Below, piece after piece: positions 37,349 to 46,564 of a stretch of DNA of 64,000 bases. Source of the stretch: Pseudovibrio brasiliensis (GTDB taxonomy: Bacteria; Pseudomonadota; Alphaproteobacteria; Rhizobiales; Stappiaceae). Position numbers and translations under genes: made by a program. Below the pieces are notes generated by a model, which worked only from the letters and a program-made list of their open reading frames with translations, was not told the DNA's origin and searched no databases. Each line of letters starts with the position of its first letter. Position 1 is the stretch's first letter. The DNA lies in assembly GCF_018282095.1 (NCBI RefSeq), contig NZ_CP074126.1:2552501-2616500 (forward strand), written 5' to 3'.

Positions 37349-40300
37349 TATGGCCGCTCCAGTGTTTCGTTTAGTTCAGCCATAACAACAGCTTCAGGGT
37401 TTGGCAGGTCTGGGTAGGATTGACGAACGGCATCCGTCACCCATTGTGGGTAGATACGGAACATCATCTTCGCATCAATGCTGAGTGGATAAGCAACACC
37501 TTCTGGCAGAGCAAAGGCTTCATCCCGATAGCCATCCGCTGGAATCTTGGTGTCCTTAATCATTTTTTCGTAGCGCCAGAACAGCAGACCAACAGGATTG
37601 CCCTCCTTGTCACCAAAGACCTTCTGGAACATGCGGGCATCGGCTGGCACAACGCCTTTGTCATCCATTTTCCCGTCTTCCAGAATGATGGTTCCATTGG
37701 CGTCTTTGACCGTCACATCCAGCCAGAGTTGACGGAAATCAGCCACACCGGTTGGCAAAGCATGCCCTGCCCCAACATTCTTGACGCGAACAACCAACTG
37801 ACCATCGTCATCGATACGGCTTTCCAACTCAGCAGCAGTTCGCAGCAACTCGATGCTCATGTCTGCGAGTTTTTTGTTGCGCAGGCCAACAAGGTGATGA
37901 TTGGCACCCGTGAACTGGTGGGTCACCACATTGTCTTTAACTTTGCCACCATCCGTAGAGATGCCAGGAACGTTCTCACCTATCTTCTGAACGTCTGCCA
38001 TCATGTGGCAACTGATGCAGGTTCGGTTTTTGGACGGATCATCCGGATTGTTGTAGGAGGACTTCTCCCACTCACCATAGGTGTTCACAATCACACTGCC
38101 CGTGCCCGGTGCAACCTCATTGTGGCACGTGCTGCACAGCGCAGAATCCTTGTAAAACGGCTGAGAGTATGACTTGGCATGCACTTCCGGCTTGGCGTTG
38201 ATTTGGCGGTTTCCAACCCAATGCAGCAGCGCATTGTCGTTATCTTCGAAAATGTACTTCTCTCTGTCCTTCACATTCACAGTGAAGCTAGCGTTGGTAC
38301 CTGCTGTTTTGCCCATGGCCGCTTCAATGCGTGTGATGCGATGACAGAACAGACAACCGGTGCCTTCATCGGAATCCGGAGTACCCTCTTCGAGCGCTTC
38401 GAAAAGGCTTGCCCCGCCTTTTTCAAACATATGACCTTCCTGTGGGATAGCCTTTAGTTCCGTGAACTGCTCTTGCGGTTCATGGCAACCAAGGCACCAT
38501 TTGCCGAACTCCTTGCCTTCGGTCTGTTCAGCAACAGACTTCACGACCATGAAATACGGATTGGATTCCCCCATCAGGCGGTGATTTGAGTCAGCCCATT
38601 GCTCGAACATATCTGAGTGACAGGAGGCACATGCGGCGGAGTTCACCCAGTCCTTTTCGTGTAAAAGCTTACGATCATCATCCAGCCGGACCCAGCTTGC
38701 ACCCAGAGGAAGGTTGCCACGAGACGTTATAAAGGCCTGTAGCGCTTCCATGTCTCGTTTAACGGGTTCGGTAGGTTCATCCGGATTAATCTGCAGCGCA
38801 CCATCGCGATCATCATGCCCCATCCCGCCCTGCGTATTTTGCATGATGCGCAGATAATCGCCGACAAAATCGCCCGAAATCATATGTTTCAGATTGTCGT
38901 GACCAATAACAGATCTATCGAACTTTTTGGTCGGCGTGGAACGGTAGAGATAGCCGTTGGTGAAGTTAAAACCATCCACATGACAACTCTGACAACTCAT
39001 CCAGAAATCACCTGTGGTCGGCGTTAGTTTGGCATCATCTGTGTTACCGCTGTTAAAGAGCGTCTTGCCACGGCGAAGCTTGGGCTCAACCGGATCATTC
39101 TGGACAAGGCGAACAGACGGTTTATCGCTCAACGCAACTCTGGCAAAGGGACCATCACCACCACGCTTCAGCTCAACCAGATCAAGCGTCATCGCATTTT
39201 GCACAAAGATGTCTTGGCCTGAGACCACCAGACCACGCGGATTATCTCCCGGGATATGGCGGAAAATCTGCGTAACCTTTGCCCCACCCTGATTGAGTTT
39301 GCCTTTCCGGCGTGCACGGCGTTTTTTCTTGCTGGTCAGTGCAGTTCTGCGTGTCAGATCGAAAACCATCAGGTCTTCACTGCCCGCCAGTGTTATGTAG
39401 ACCTTTTTTCCATCTTCAGAGAACGCTGCATCATGAGGATTGGAAACAATGCGTGTGCGATTGTTGGTGTCGATGATGTTGATCTGCTTGAACAGATGCT
39501 TGCGGCGCTCAGCAACTTCTTTTTCCTGCCCTCGCTCAAGGCTCAGCAGAGACATACTCGGGAACACCGTAGACTGAAATTGAAACGGATGATCGAAGTT
39601 CCAAAGAACGTGTGGCAGCCACGCTTCTTTCTCATCTGGGCTCACCGCGATATCATCCAGAATGCGCGGAATACCTTGAGAAACGACTTCATCTTTGTCT
39701 TGCGTTTCATCAAGAGTAATGGTCTTGAGCAGTTTCAGTTTTGCACCAGCAGTGTCCCAAATGGATACCTTACCAACCATGGCATGAGTAACAATCAGGC
39801 GCCCATCATTCAGCAGTGCAAGACCGCGTGGCGTTTCTTCACTCTCAACTTCCTGAAGAACACCATGGTTGGGATCAATCGCAATTAGCTTGTGTGCTTC
39901 GAATAGAGACACCCAATAAACGTCGTTTGCCTTATCATAGACGATACCAAACGGTCGGTAATCTGTTTTGAACTCGGAAAGCACCTTGTTGGTCTTCAGA
40001 TCAACAAAGACCACACGATCACCTGTGTAATCAGTCAGGCCAACAACATTACGCTGACCATCCAGCGCAACACGGCGAACTTCTCCACCAACTGTGATTT
40101 CGTGGAGCAAACGGTTAGTGCTGCGATCAAGAACAGATACGCTGCCTGCATCAAAATTGGCAGAAATCAGCTTTGTACCGTCCTTGTTGAGGACAAGGGA
40201 GCCACTTTCGACGGCAGCATAAGCTGGCACCATGAGTGCCACCAGCGCCAGCAGAAATGGAAAGATCCAGGCTGCAACCTTGACCATGGAATAGCGTTTA

Positions 40301-40758
40301 GCGTGATGGAACACCAAAATGGATACAGGAAGTGCTGGCAACAGGTGCAGCCAATAGGCCAGCTGCCCTAAAACGTTGCCTCTATTACCAAAAAAAGCGA
40401 GATATATGCCGCTCAGCATCAGTAAGGCCAGCGCAATCTCAATCATCTGCCCTGTTCTGCGCAAAAACGGACGACCGTTGCGCTTGATAAGATCACGATG
40501 AGAAAACCAGAATAGAAGAACGAACAAGGGAAAGAGGATGAGAGAAACAACAAAGTGGGCGGCAAGCGTGGGCTGAATGAGTTGCCACGGGAGACCAACC
40601 ACATCCCACAGCATCAATCCGCTGACAGTGAGGAAGTAAAGCACGAACTCAGCATGTTTGCTTTTGTAACCAAGACGCTTCCAAAACACTGCGATTGCGC
40701 CGGGTTGTGCTGGCTTAGGTCCGCTTGCAGGTATACTATTTTTGCTTGCATCATCCAT
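37348..40758 (-). CDS. Giant membrane-anchored YncE-like propeller / six-heme cytochrome c
   Basis: 1136 residues. Residues ~30-190 hold about five membrane helices, some with His residues that could bind heme b. Residues ~190-560 are a YncE-like beta-propeller (repeats such as NKDGTKLISANFDAGSVSVL and VYWVSLFEAHKLIAID). Residues ~589-914 carry six CxxCH heme c motifs: CQSCH (C589), CASCH (C710), CLGCH, CLFCH, CSTCH and CISCH (C914). The C-terminal ~200 residues are beta-rich. The order fits a periplasmic electron-transfer protein anchored in the inner membrane. Being coupled to FTR1, it may oxidise ferrous iron or take electrons from that step. I know no standard name. Confidence 0.85.
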   Translation of the reverse strand: MDDASKNSIPASGPKPAQPGAIAVFWKRLGYKSKHAEFVLYFLTVSGLMLWDVVGLPWQLIQPTLAAHFVVSLILFPLFVLLFWFSHRDLIKRNGRPFLRRTGQMIEIALALLMLSGIYLAFFGNRGNVLGQLAYWLHLLPALPVSILVFHHAKRYSMVKVAAWIFPFLLALVALMVPAYAAVESGSLVLNKDGTKLISANFDAGSVSVLDRSTNRLLHEITVGGEVRRVALDGQRNVVGLTDYTGDRVVFVDLKTNKVLSEFKTDYRPFGIVYDKANDVYWVSLFEAHKLIAIDPNHGVLQEVESEETPRGLALLNDGRLIVTHAMVGKVSIWDTAGAKLKLLKTITLDETQDKDEVVSQGIPRILDDIAVSPDEKEAWLPHVLWNFDHPFQFQSTVFPSMSLLSLERGQEKEVAERRKHLFKQINIIDTNNRTRIVSNPHDAAFSEDGKKVYITLAGSEDLMVFDLTRRTALTSKKKRRARRKGKLNQGGAKVTQIFRHIPGDNPRGLVVSGQDIFVQNAMTLDLVELKRGGDGPFARVALSDKPSVRLVQNDPVEPKLRRGKTLFNSGNTDDAKLTPTTGDFWMSCQSCHVDGFNFTNGYLYRSTPTKKFDRSVIGHDNLKHMISGDFVGDYLRIMQNTQGGMGHDDRDGALQINPDEPTEPVKRDMEALQAFITSRGNLPLGASWVRLDDDRKLLHEKDWVNSAACASCHSDMFEQWADSNHRLMGESNPYFMVVKSVAEQTEGKEFGKWCLGCHEPQEQFTELKAIPQEGHMFEKGGASLFEALEEGTPDSDEGTGCLFCHRITRIEAAMGKTAGTNASFTVNVKDREKYIFEDNDNALLHWVGNRQINAKPEVHAKSYSQPFYKDSALCSTCHNEVAPGTGSVIVNTYGEWEKSSYNNPDDPSKNRTCISCHMMADVQKIGENVPGISTDGGKVKDNVVTHQFTGANHHLVGLRNKKLADMSIELLRTAAELESRIDDDGQLVVRVKNVGAGHALPTGVADFRQLWLDVTVKDANGTIILEDGKMDDKGVVPADARMFQKVFGDKEGNPVGLLFWRYEKMIKDTKIPADGYRDEAFALPEGVAYPLSIDAKMMFRIYPQWVTDAVRQSYPDLPNPEAVVMAELNETLERP

Positions 40759-40810
40759 GAGTACGGATCGATTCTTTTGTAGGATTATTGGTTTTGTTGT
40801 CTCTATAGCT

Positions 40811-40831
40811 AAATGCGAATGCCTCGCATTT
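40811..40831. promoter_or_regulatory. Operator-like palindrome upstream of the cytochrome gene
   Basis: AAATGCGA and TCGCATTT form a perfect dyad around ATGCC, 53 bases before the cytochrome start codon. Its core TGCGAATGCCTCGCA matches TGAGAATGATTTGCA at 43046-43060 at 11 of 15 positions. Both resemble Fur-type boxes of proteobacteria, so iron control of this operon is likely. Confidence 0.6.
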
Positions 40832-40854
40832 GACTTAAGTTAACAAGCAGAAGA

Positions 40855-40879
40855 AGCCGGGATGTTTTACACCCCGGCT
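40855..40879 (-). terminator. Hairpin after the exported-protein gene
   Basis: AGCCGGG and CCCGGCT pair around 11 bases, 23 bases past the stop of the 40902 gene. The following T run on the minus strand is poor (TCTTCTGCTT), so termination is probably partial. Confidence 0.5.
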
Positions 40880-40901
40880 GTCGTAATTTTCGGTAAACTA
40901 C

Positions 40902-42935
40902 TTATTTTACAGCGGAAACCTTGACCTTACCGGCCATCACCATAGCTGTGCCAGCCTGCACAACCTGAGGAACGCCATCTGCATCAGTGTCGATATCTTC
41001 ACTGCCTGCAACAACGTTCTCACCACTGTCGCCGAGCCACTCCGCCAGCTGCATGCCTTCGTTCACATTGCGGCCATTGATGACAGTTCGGAACCAGTTC
41101 TCATAGCGTTCAGTCAGGCTTGCCAGATCCAGCAGTGGTTCGCTTTCACCTTCACTGTTGCGCAGGATTAGCATTGCACTGCGCAGGCCCGCACTGATTG
41201 CAGCGGCAGTGTATGGTGTATGCTCAGTTGGCTGACCCGGAACAGCAGCATAGGTGCCAATCGCCTTGTCATACATCTTCGTTTCAATGGTCAGGAACAG
41301 CTTGCGCGCTGCCTCTTTGTAGGCGTCATCCTTGGTTGCAAGGAATGCTGAAGTCAGGCCATGAACAACTGCAAACTGAGTGCCGAGGCTCTGCCCGGCT
41401 TGTGCACCTTTTCCGATCTCAAAGCCATCAACGGCCAGACCGTTGTCAACAATCAGGTTCTTCAGGATGAAGTCTGCCTGCGCTTTGATCAGCTCCAGAG
41501 CGCGCTTACCACGTGCAGTATCAAGGCTTTCACCGGCATCAGCTGAAGCGTAACCAACCGCCAGAGCATCCTGAGAACGCTGGAAGATGTTCAGTGCCTG
41601 CAAAGCGTATGCTGCATCATAGGTGGTTATGGTAGCGCCCTGCTTGCCGTCATAAAGATCAACCAGCGTGCCTGCTTCTTTGTTGAAGTGAAGCGCATCA
41701 AGGTTTTTGAAGGTTGCGTTGGTCAGAACACTGGCCGCAGAGAAGACATCGTCAGAAGCAACGTCATTCATAGGATCGCTGTCTTTGTTCAGATCAGCAG
41801 CAGCAGCAAACGGTGCACCATCGAACACAGCGAGGAACGCAGGGTTCTGGTTGGTGTTCACTGTACGCTGATCACTGTACGCATAGATCTCAGCAAGTGG
41901 CCACAGCATCAACCATGTATCACGCAGTGTGGACGCACCGTCGATCACTTTCAAAGAACCGATTGCTTTTACAGAGTTCTCGGTCTTCTCGGTTACCGCC
42001 ACTTTTCGTGGGAACCAGATTGGTCCATTTGTAGGATCATAGGAGGCGGTTAGTTTCGCACCCAGCATCTTGCCATCATAACCAAACTGATCACGCAGTG
42101 TGACTAGACGATCATTGATCATTTCAGTCAGAATAACGCCGTTAAAGCCATCTGCAGTGGAAACGCCAAGTGCATGTACGCCGTCCTGATCCATGACAGA
42201 GCTTTCAGCTTCAACTTCCAGATCATCAGCAATGGTGTGCATGCCGCCCATAAAGTCCTGCGCCCACATCACATCCTTCAGCATGATACCGGCAGCAGCC
42301 CCCGGGTTGAATGATTTGTCCATGCCGTCTTCCTTCCACGCAAGCGATGCATAGTCGCGGAAGTAAGCAGGAATATCGACCTTCACGATCTTGGATTTTC
42401 CATGCGCGTTCAGGATCTCAGCTTCATCACCGGACACAACAGATGTGTCGACTGCCTGCCCGAACTCAGGAAGAGCTGAAATGTATGGGAAGGTGATCGG
42501 ATACATGTTGAGCGGGATTTCTTCTGCCGGGAAAGCAACGGAGCCAGCCAGCTCTATCACGCGCTTGCCCAGACTTTCCAGAGAACCACCACGTGACTTA
42601 TTCAAAGGACCGTTGACGATATGCGGGCCCATTTTGGACTGGTAGTTTACCGCATACATTGCCTCTTCAGAGTACTCGTAGCTTTCGATGCCGGCTGCAT
42701 AGTCAAAAGCCGTTGGCTGGTTGACGAGATTTGGATCCAGAACATCAAGATCCAGACCTAGGCCTTCAGCCAAAGGTTCACCGGAAAGCTCGAACTCGGT
42801 GTATGCCAAGAAGCCACCTGCCGGATCAAAGACCTTGTCAAGAACCTCGACTTTTACCTCAGGAGAACCAGCTAGTGCTGCGGAGCTGATTGCCACTGCG
42901 GACGCGAATGATAGAAGTGCTGTTTTGTTCAACAT
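40902..42935 (-). CDS. Large exported protein of the iron locus, family not recognised
   Basis: 677 residues with a signal peptide (LLSFASAVAISSAALA, cleavage before GSPEV). The first half is mixed, with many acidic stretches. The second half has helical pairs that look like an alpha/alpha toroid (TYDAAYALQALNIFQRSQDA; TQFAVVHGLTSAFLATKDDA; YTAAAISAGLRSAMLIL). There are no heme motifs and no cysteines that I can see. It starts about 110 bases downstream of a Fur-like box and precedes the cytochrome gene on the same strand. It is probably a periplasmic or surface component of iron uptake, perhaps binding iron through acidic residues. That is inference. Confidence 0.6.
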   Translation of the reverse strand: MLNKTALLSFASAVAISSAALAGSPEVKVEVLDKVFDPAGGFLAYTEFELSGEPLAEGLGLDLDVLDPNLVNQPTAFDYAAGIESYEYSEEAMYAVNYQSKMGPHIVNGPLNKSRGGSLESLGKRVIELAGSVAFPAEEIPLNMYPITFPYISALPEFGQAVDTSVVSGDEAEILNAHGKSKIVKVDIPAYFRDYASLAWKEDGMDKSFNPGAAAGIMLKDVMWAQDFMGGMHTIADDLEVEAESSVMDQDGVHALGVSTADGFNGVILTEMINDRLVTLRDQFGYDGKMLGAKLTASYDPTNGPIWFPRKVAVTEKTENSVKAIGSLKVIDGASTLRDTWLMLWPLAEIYAYSDQRTVNTNQNPAFLAVFDGAPFAAAADLNKDSDPMNDVASDDVFSAASVLTNATFKNLDALHFNKEAGTLVDLYDGKQGATITTYDAAYALQALNIFQRSQDALAVGYASADAGESLDTARGKRALELIKAQADFILKNLIVDNGLAVDGFEIGKGAQAGQSLGTQFAVVHGLTSAFLATKDDAYKEAARKLFLTIETKMYDKAIGTYAAVPGQPTEHTPYTAAAISAGLRSAMLILRNSEGESEPLLDLASLTERYENWFRTVINGRNVNEGMQLAEWLGDSGENVVAGSEDIDTDADGVPQVVQAGTAMVMAGKVKVSAVK

Positions 42936-43044
42936 GCTTTAACTCGGAATCTCTTTATGAGGATATGGCCCAACATGAGCAAATCTCCCCTATCCCCCTC
43001 CAATGCGCCGAACCAACCAGGGCAAAGCTGATCGCCTCCCGCAA

Positions 43045-43061
43045 TTGAGAATGATTTGCAA
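43045..43061. promoter_or_regulatory. Fur-like box upstream of the exported-protein gene
   Basis: TTGAGAATGATTTGCAA is an imperfect palindrome that closely resembles Fur boxes and shares the pattern TG-x-GAATG-x-x-T-x-GCA with the site at 40811-40831. It lies about 110 bases before ATG 42935. Confidence 0.6.
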
Positions 43062-43365
43062 TCCGAGAAATATGGAAGAGAGTTCCAGTCGCAAATGACA
43101 AAAGTCAAATATGAGTTAAATAATCATGATTTGGAATTACTCAAAAAAACAACAAGTTATACGAATTAGTGACTAGATTACACATTTTCAAGATCACTGC
43201 ATTTCACCGTTCCCAAAATCAAATCAGCACCTTAAATCCTGACAGGGTTATCACCTAGCACTCTACAAATGATGCAGCGCGATGAGCTGGCCTTGGTGTA
43301 GAACCTACTCCCCCTCATCAAACACTCGCCTTTCAGAAAACATATCCTCACCCAATCATCCATTT

Positions 43366-43384
43366 AAGTGAATTAGTTTCACTT
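43366..43384. promoter_or_regulatory. Perfect palindrome upstream of yqhD
   Basis: AAGTGAA, TTAGT and TTCACTT form a perfect 7-base dyad 67 bases before the yqhD start codon. It is a good candidate operator for a dimeric repressor or activator; none is encoded next to it. Confidence 0.5.
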
Positions 43385-43451
43385 CGGCTCTTCAAACTCG
43401 GCAAATGTGCATTAAATTCAGGCTGCACAATTTAATTGTCCGGGCAATCAA

Positions 43452-44600
43452 ATGAAATTTAATTATCAAAACCCGACCAAGCTGTTGTTTGGTCAGGGAC
43501 AAATCTCTGAAGTTCGCGGTCAAATCCCAGCAGGTAGCCGTGTGTTGTTGGCTTATGGTGGTGGGTCCATCAAAGCCAATGGCGTCTACGATCAGGTGAT
43601 GAGCGCACTGCAAGGCTTCACTGTGGTGGAGTTCTCCGGCATTGAACCAAATCCGCATTTTGAGACGCTGGAAAAGGCTGTTGATCTGGTAAAGGAACAC
43701 GACCTTAACTTCATTCTCGCTGTTGGAGGCGGGTCTGTCGTTGATGGGTGCAAGTTCGTTGCTGCGGCAGCTCATTATGATGGCGACCATTGGGATATCC
43801 CAAGCGGCAAGCACCGCATTCAAAAAGCCATTCCATTGGCGTCTGTGTTGACATTGCCAGCAACCGGTTCTGAGACCAACGGCAACTCCGTCATCACGCG
43901 CAAGTCTACAGGTGAAAAGCTGGCCTTTGGCTCACCGCATGTTTATCCGGTTTTCTCAGTGTTGGATCCAGACACAATGAAAACGCTACCTGAGCGCCAG
44001 ATTAAGAATGGCCTGGTCGATGCCTTCGTTCATGTATGTGAACAATATCTGACCTTCCCGACAGGCACACTGGTTCAGGATGGTTACGCAGAAGCACTCC
44101 TGCGTACGCTCATTCAACTGGGGCAAACATACTCAGAGCGAGACACTGACGAGTGGCGCGCAAATCTGATGTATGCAGCCAATCAGGGTTTAAATGGATT
44201 GATCTCCTGTGGCGTACCGCAAGACTGGGCAACTCACCAGATCGGTCACGAGTTGACCGCGTGTTATGGGATCGACCATGCTCAGACACTCTCCATTATC
44301 CAGCCGAGCCTTCTGCGTAGCCAGATTGAGTTGAAGCGGGAAAAACTGGAGCAGATGGGCGTTACGGTTTTTGCCTTGCCGAAAACTGAAGACCTTGCGG
44401 AAAAGACAATCGATGCTATCGAAGATTTTTATCAGGAGCTGGCAATGCCAATCCGCCTCTCTGACGCAAAAATCACGGAGCAGAATGACATCGACACGCT
44501 AATGCAGATCATCGAGGGTCGAGACTTCTTGCAGGCCATTGGTGAACACGGCAAGATCACCCCTGATGTGATCAAAGAAATCGTATACGCAGCACGATAA
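43452..44600 (+). CDS. yqhD: NADPH-dependent aldehyde reductase / iron-type alcohol dehydrogenase
   Basis: 382 residues, full length. The N-terminus NYQNPTKLLFGQGQI, the nucleotide motif GGGSVVDGCKF, the PATGSETNGNSVIT segment and the metal-binding region (VDAFVHVCEQY; DWATHQIGHELTACYGIDHA) are those of YqhD, which reduces short toxic aldehydes with NADPH. The metal ligands Asp, His, His, His are all present. It is probably a single-gene unit: a palindromic operator-like site precedes it and a terminator follows. Confidence 0.92.
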   Translation: MKFNYQNPTKLLFGQGQISEVRGQIPAGSRVLLAYGGGSIKANGVYDQVMSALQGFTVVEFSGIEPNPHFETLEKAVDLVKEHDLNFILAVGGGSVVDGCKFVAAAAHYDGDHWDIPSGKHRIQKAIPLASVLTLPATGSETNGNSVITRKSTGEKLAFGSPHVYPVFSVLDPDTMKTLPERQIKNGLVDAFVHVCEQYLTFPTGTLVQDGYAEALLRTLIQLGQTYSERDTDEWRANLMYAANQGLNGLISCGVPQDWATHQIGHELTACYGIDHAQTLSIIQPSLLRSQIELKREKLEQMGVTVFALPKTEDLAEKTIDAIEDFYQELAMPIRLSDAKITEQNDIDTLMQIIEGRDFLQAIGEHGKITPDVIKEIVYAAR

Positions 44601-44608
44601 GCTGATCA

Positions 44609-44636
44609 GCCCGCCGGTCAATCGGCGGGCTTTTTT
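44609..44636 (+). terminator. Terminator after yqhD
   Basis: GCCCGCCG and CGGCGGGC pair around six bases and are followed by TTTTTT. Confidence 0.85.
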
Positions 44637-44745
44637 GTGGGTACAGCGCGCTCCCTATGAAATCTCAAGTGACATACCCATCTCTTCACCAGTAATCCTG
44701 TGAGATATCAGAGTACTCTTTGTAGATTATGAGGGAGCAACGGGT

Positions 44746-45702
44746 ATGTTGCAGCTGTCCGACACTCAAACAAAAAACGCCCTGCCCTTCCAGCCACTGG
44801 TGGAAGCCTTGAGAACCATGTTCAGGGAAGGCTGCGAAATGCCAGTTCGGCACCATCACACCATGGGTGTACCGGACAAAGCAGATGCCACTCTCCTTCT
44901 CATGCCTGCCTGGCAATCAGGTGCCTATTTCGGTGTGAAGCTGGCAAGCGTTTTCCCAAGCAATGCGGACCTGGGCATTCCTGCAGTTTCAGCTACTTAT
45001 CTACTATCCGATGGAACAACAGGTGCTCCGCTTGCCTTGGTTGACGGTGGAGAACTGACAGCCCGCCGCACCGCAGCTGCCTCAGCTCTGGCTGCAGATT
45101 ACCTTGCGCGCAAAGATGCAAAGACACTGACCATGGTCGGAACTGGTCGTCTGTCCGCCAACCTCATCGAAGCACATTGCGCAACCAGACAGGTCGAAAC
45201 CGTCTATCTCTGGGGCAGAAACTTCGAAAAGGCACAGCAAAATGCACGAGAGTTGAGTGCAACGCTCAGCCTCAACGTGATTGCCGAACAGTCATTGCAA
45301 AAGGCCGTTGGGCAAGCAGACATTGTTTCAGTGGCAACACTCTCCAACGCACCGTTAGTCAAAGGCGAATGGCTGCCAGAAGGATGCCATCTTGATCTCG
45401 TAGGCGGGTTCACTCCAAATATGCGCGAAGCAGATGATATTGCGATCACCCGCTCCAGAGTGTTTGTCGACACGCGCGCCGGTGCCATGAAAGAAGCAGG
45501 TGATCTGACCATTCCGCTCGCAAACGGCACTCTGAAGCCTGAGGACATAATCGCAGACCTATACGACCTGACACGAGGCGAAAATCCGGGCAGAACAAGT
45601 AATCAAGAGATCACCTTCTTCAAGTCCGTCGGAGCTGCGCTGGAAGATCTGGCCGGTGCAATCCTAGCCTACGAAAACTCAAAGGAACTCCAAAGCGCCT
45701 AA
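44746..45702 (+). CDS. Ornithine cyclodeaminase / mu-crystallin family protein
   Basis: 318 residues. The family features are a RHHHTMG-like substrate loop, KLASVFPSN, ALVDGGELTARRTAAASALA, the NAD(P)-binding TMVGTGRLSANLI, the VSVATLSNAPLVKGEWL segment and a GAMKEAGDL stretch. Family members are ornithine cyclodeaminases, alanine dehydrogenases or, in many proteobacteria, delta1-pyrroline-2-carboxylate reductases used for trans-3-hydroxyproline. The last is the commonest role for a protein of this length in alphaproteobacteria, but no hydroxyproline genes are adjacent. It is probably a monocistronic unit. Confidence 0.85.
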   Translation: MLQLSDTQTKNALPFQPLVEALRTMFREGCEMPVRHHHTMGVPDKADATLLLMPAWQSGAYFGVKLASVFPSNADLGIPAVSATYLLSDGTTGAPLALVDGGELTARRTAAASALAADYLARKDAKTLTMVGTGRLSANLIEAHCATRQVETVYLWGRNFEKAQQNARELSATLSLNVIAEQSLQKAVGQADIVSVATLSNAPLVKGEWLPEGCHLDLVGGFTPNMREADDIAITRSRVFVDTRAGAMKEAGDLTIPLANGTLKPEDIIADLYDLTRGENPGRTSNQEITFFKSVGAALEDLAGAILAYENSKELQSA

Positions 45703-45721
45703 ATGCAACGGCTCAGCACAG

Positions 45722-46558
45722 CTACCCATTACGGTGCTGAGCCCAGAACCTTTGCCGCATCTCTGCAGTTCTGAAGTGTGTGAAGTGCGCATCACGCTGC
45801 ATGGAGACCAGAGGCTGGTAATGGAGAAGGTCAATTTCGCTAGTTGCCACCGGACGCAGACTGTCGAGCACATACCGCTCGCCCTGAAACTGCACTGAAG
45901 TCACAGCATGGATAACCTGCCTGCGACTGTCTTTTACCACTATGAAGCGTAGATCCTCTTCCGCGTAGCCCAGCGCAAGCAGGCTGAAGTACTTGGCGAT
46001 AGCATAATCCTCGCAATCCCCCCGATACCCGAGAAACTGCAAGGGAGCACGCCAGACATCCGCCTGCCCTGCGGCGACAGCTTGCGGGTCATAACCCGCA
46101 CTTTCATTTATGTAGGAGTTCAGTAAAGAAAGCTGACGCAAAGACTGTGTCTGCCCTACCCCACGCACAATACGAGACCAATAGTCAACCGAGCCTGCAC
46201 AACGCACATTACCAGCAATGCACTCTTTCAGCGAAGCCAGCTGCTGATCACATTCCGGCAGCACGGCCACCCACTTCTTGAAAGCCCGACTGTCTCCACC
46301 AGAAATCTCGACAGACCCAAACAACCCAAAGCTCTCATGTGACTTTCGGTTTGACGGATTGTTGAAGCGGATAAACGAAAACAGACGGCGACGGCGTATT
46401 TTGCAGGGATAATCAAGCTTTAAAGTATGCGCCTGCCCTCTGGACATGCTCGACAAAATTCCGGAAAGAAAGGCAGCTTTCACCACCATCCCTATAAAGC
46501 TTCGTCGCAGCAAACCGCGTTTTCTACGATGTTTGCCCCGGTATTCCGGAAGAGCCAT
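45722..46558 (-). CDS. LapG-like periplasmic transglutaminase-fold cysteine protease
   Basis: 278 residues. An N-terminal basic stretch and hydrophobic segment (FIGMVVKAAFLSGIL) serve as signal. The BTLCP/DUF920 domain has the catalytic triad C182 (GDCEDYA), H217 (VIHAVTS) and D232 (VLDSLRP). In Pseudomonas, LapG cuts the N-terminus of the adhesin LapA and frees the cell, under control of LapD and cyclic di-GMP. The gene is coupled to a HlyD-type adaptor gene (6 bases apart) and lies near an RTX adhesin, which fits. No LapD-like gene is in the window. Confidence 0.82.
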   Translation of the reverse strand: MALPEYRGKHRRKRGLLRRSFIGMVVKAAFLSGILSSMSRGQAHTLKLDYPCKIRRRRLFSFIRFNNPSNRKSHESFGLFGSVEISGGDSRAFKKWVAVLPECDQQLASLKECIAGNVRCAGSVDYWSRIVRGVGQTQSLRQLSLLNSYINESAGYDPQAVAAGQADVWRAPLQFLGYRGDCEDYAIAKYFSLLALGYAEEDLRFIVVKDSRRQVIHAVTSVQFQGERYVLDSLRPVATSEIDLLHYQPLVSMQRDAHFTHFRTAEMRQRFWAQHRNG

Positions 46559-46564
46559 AACGCA

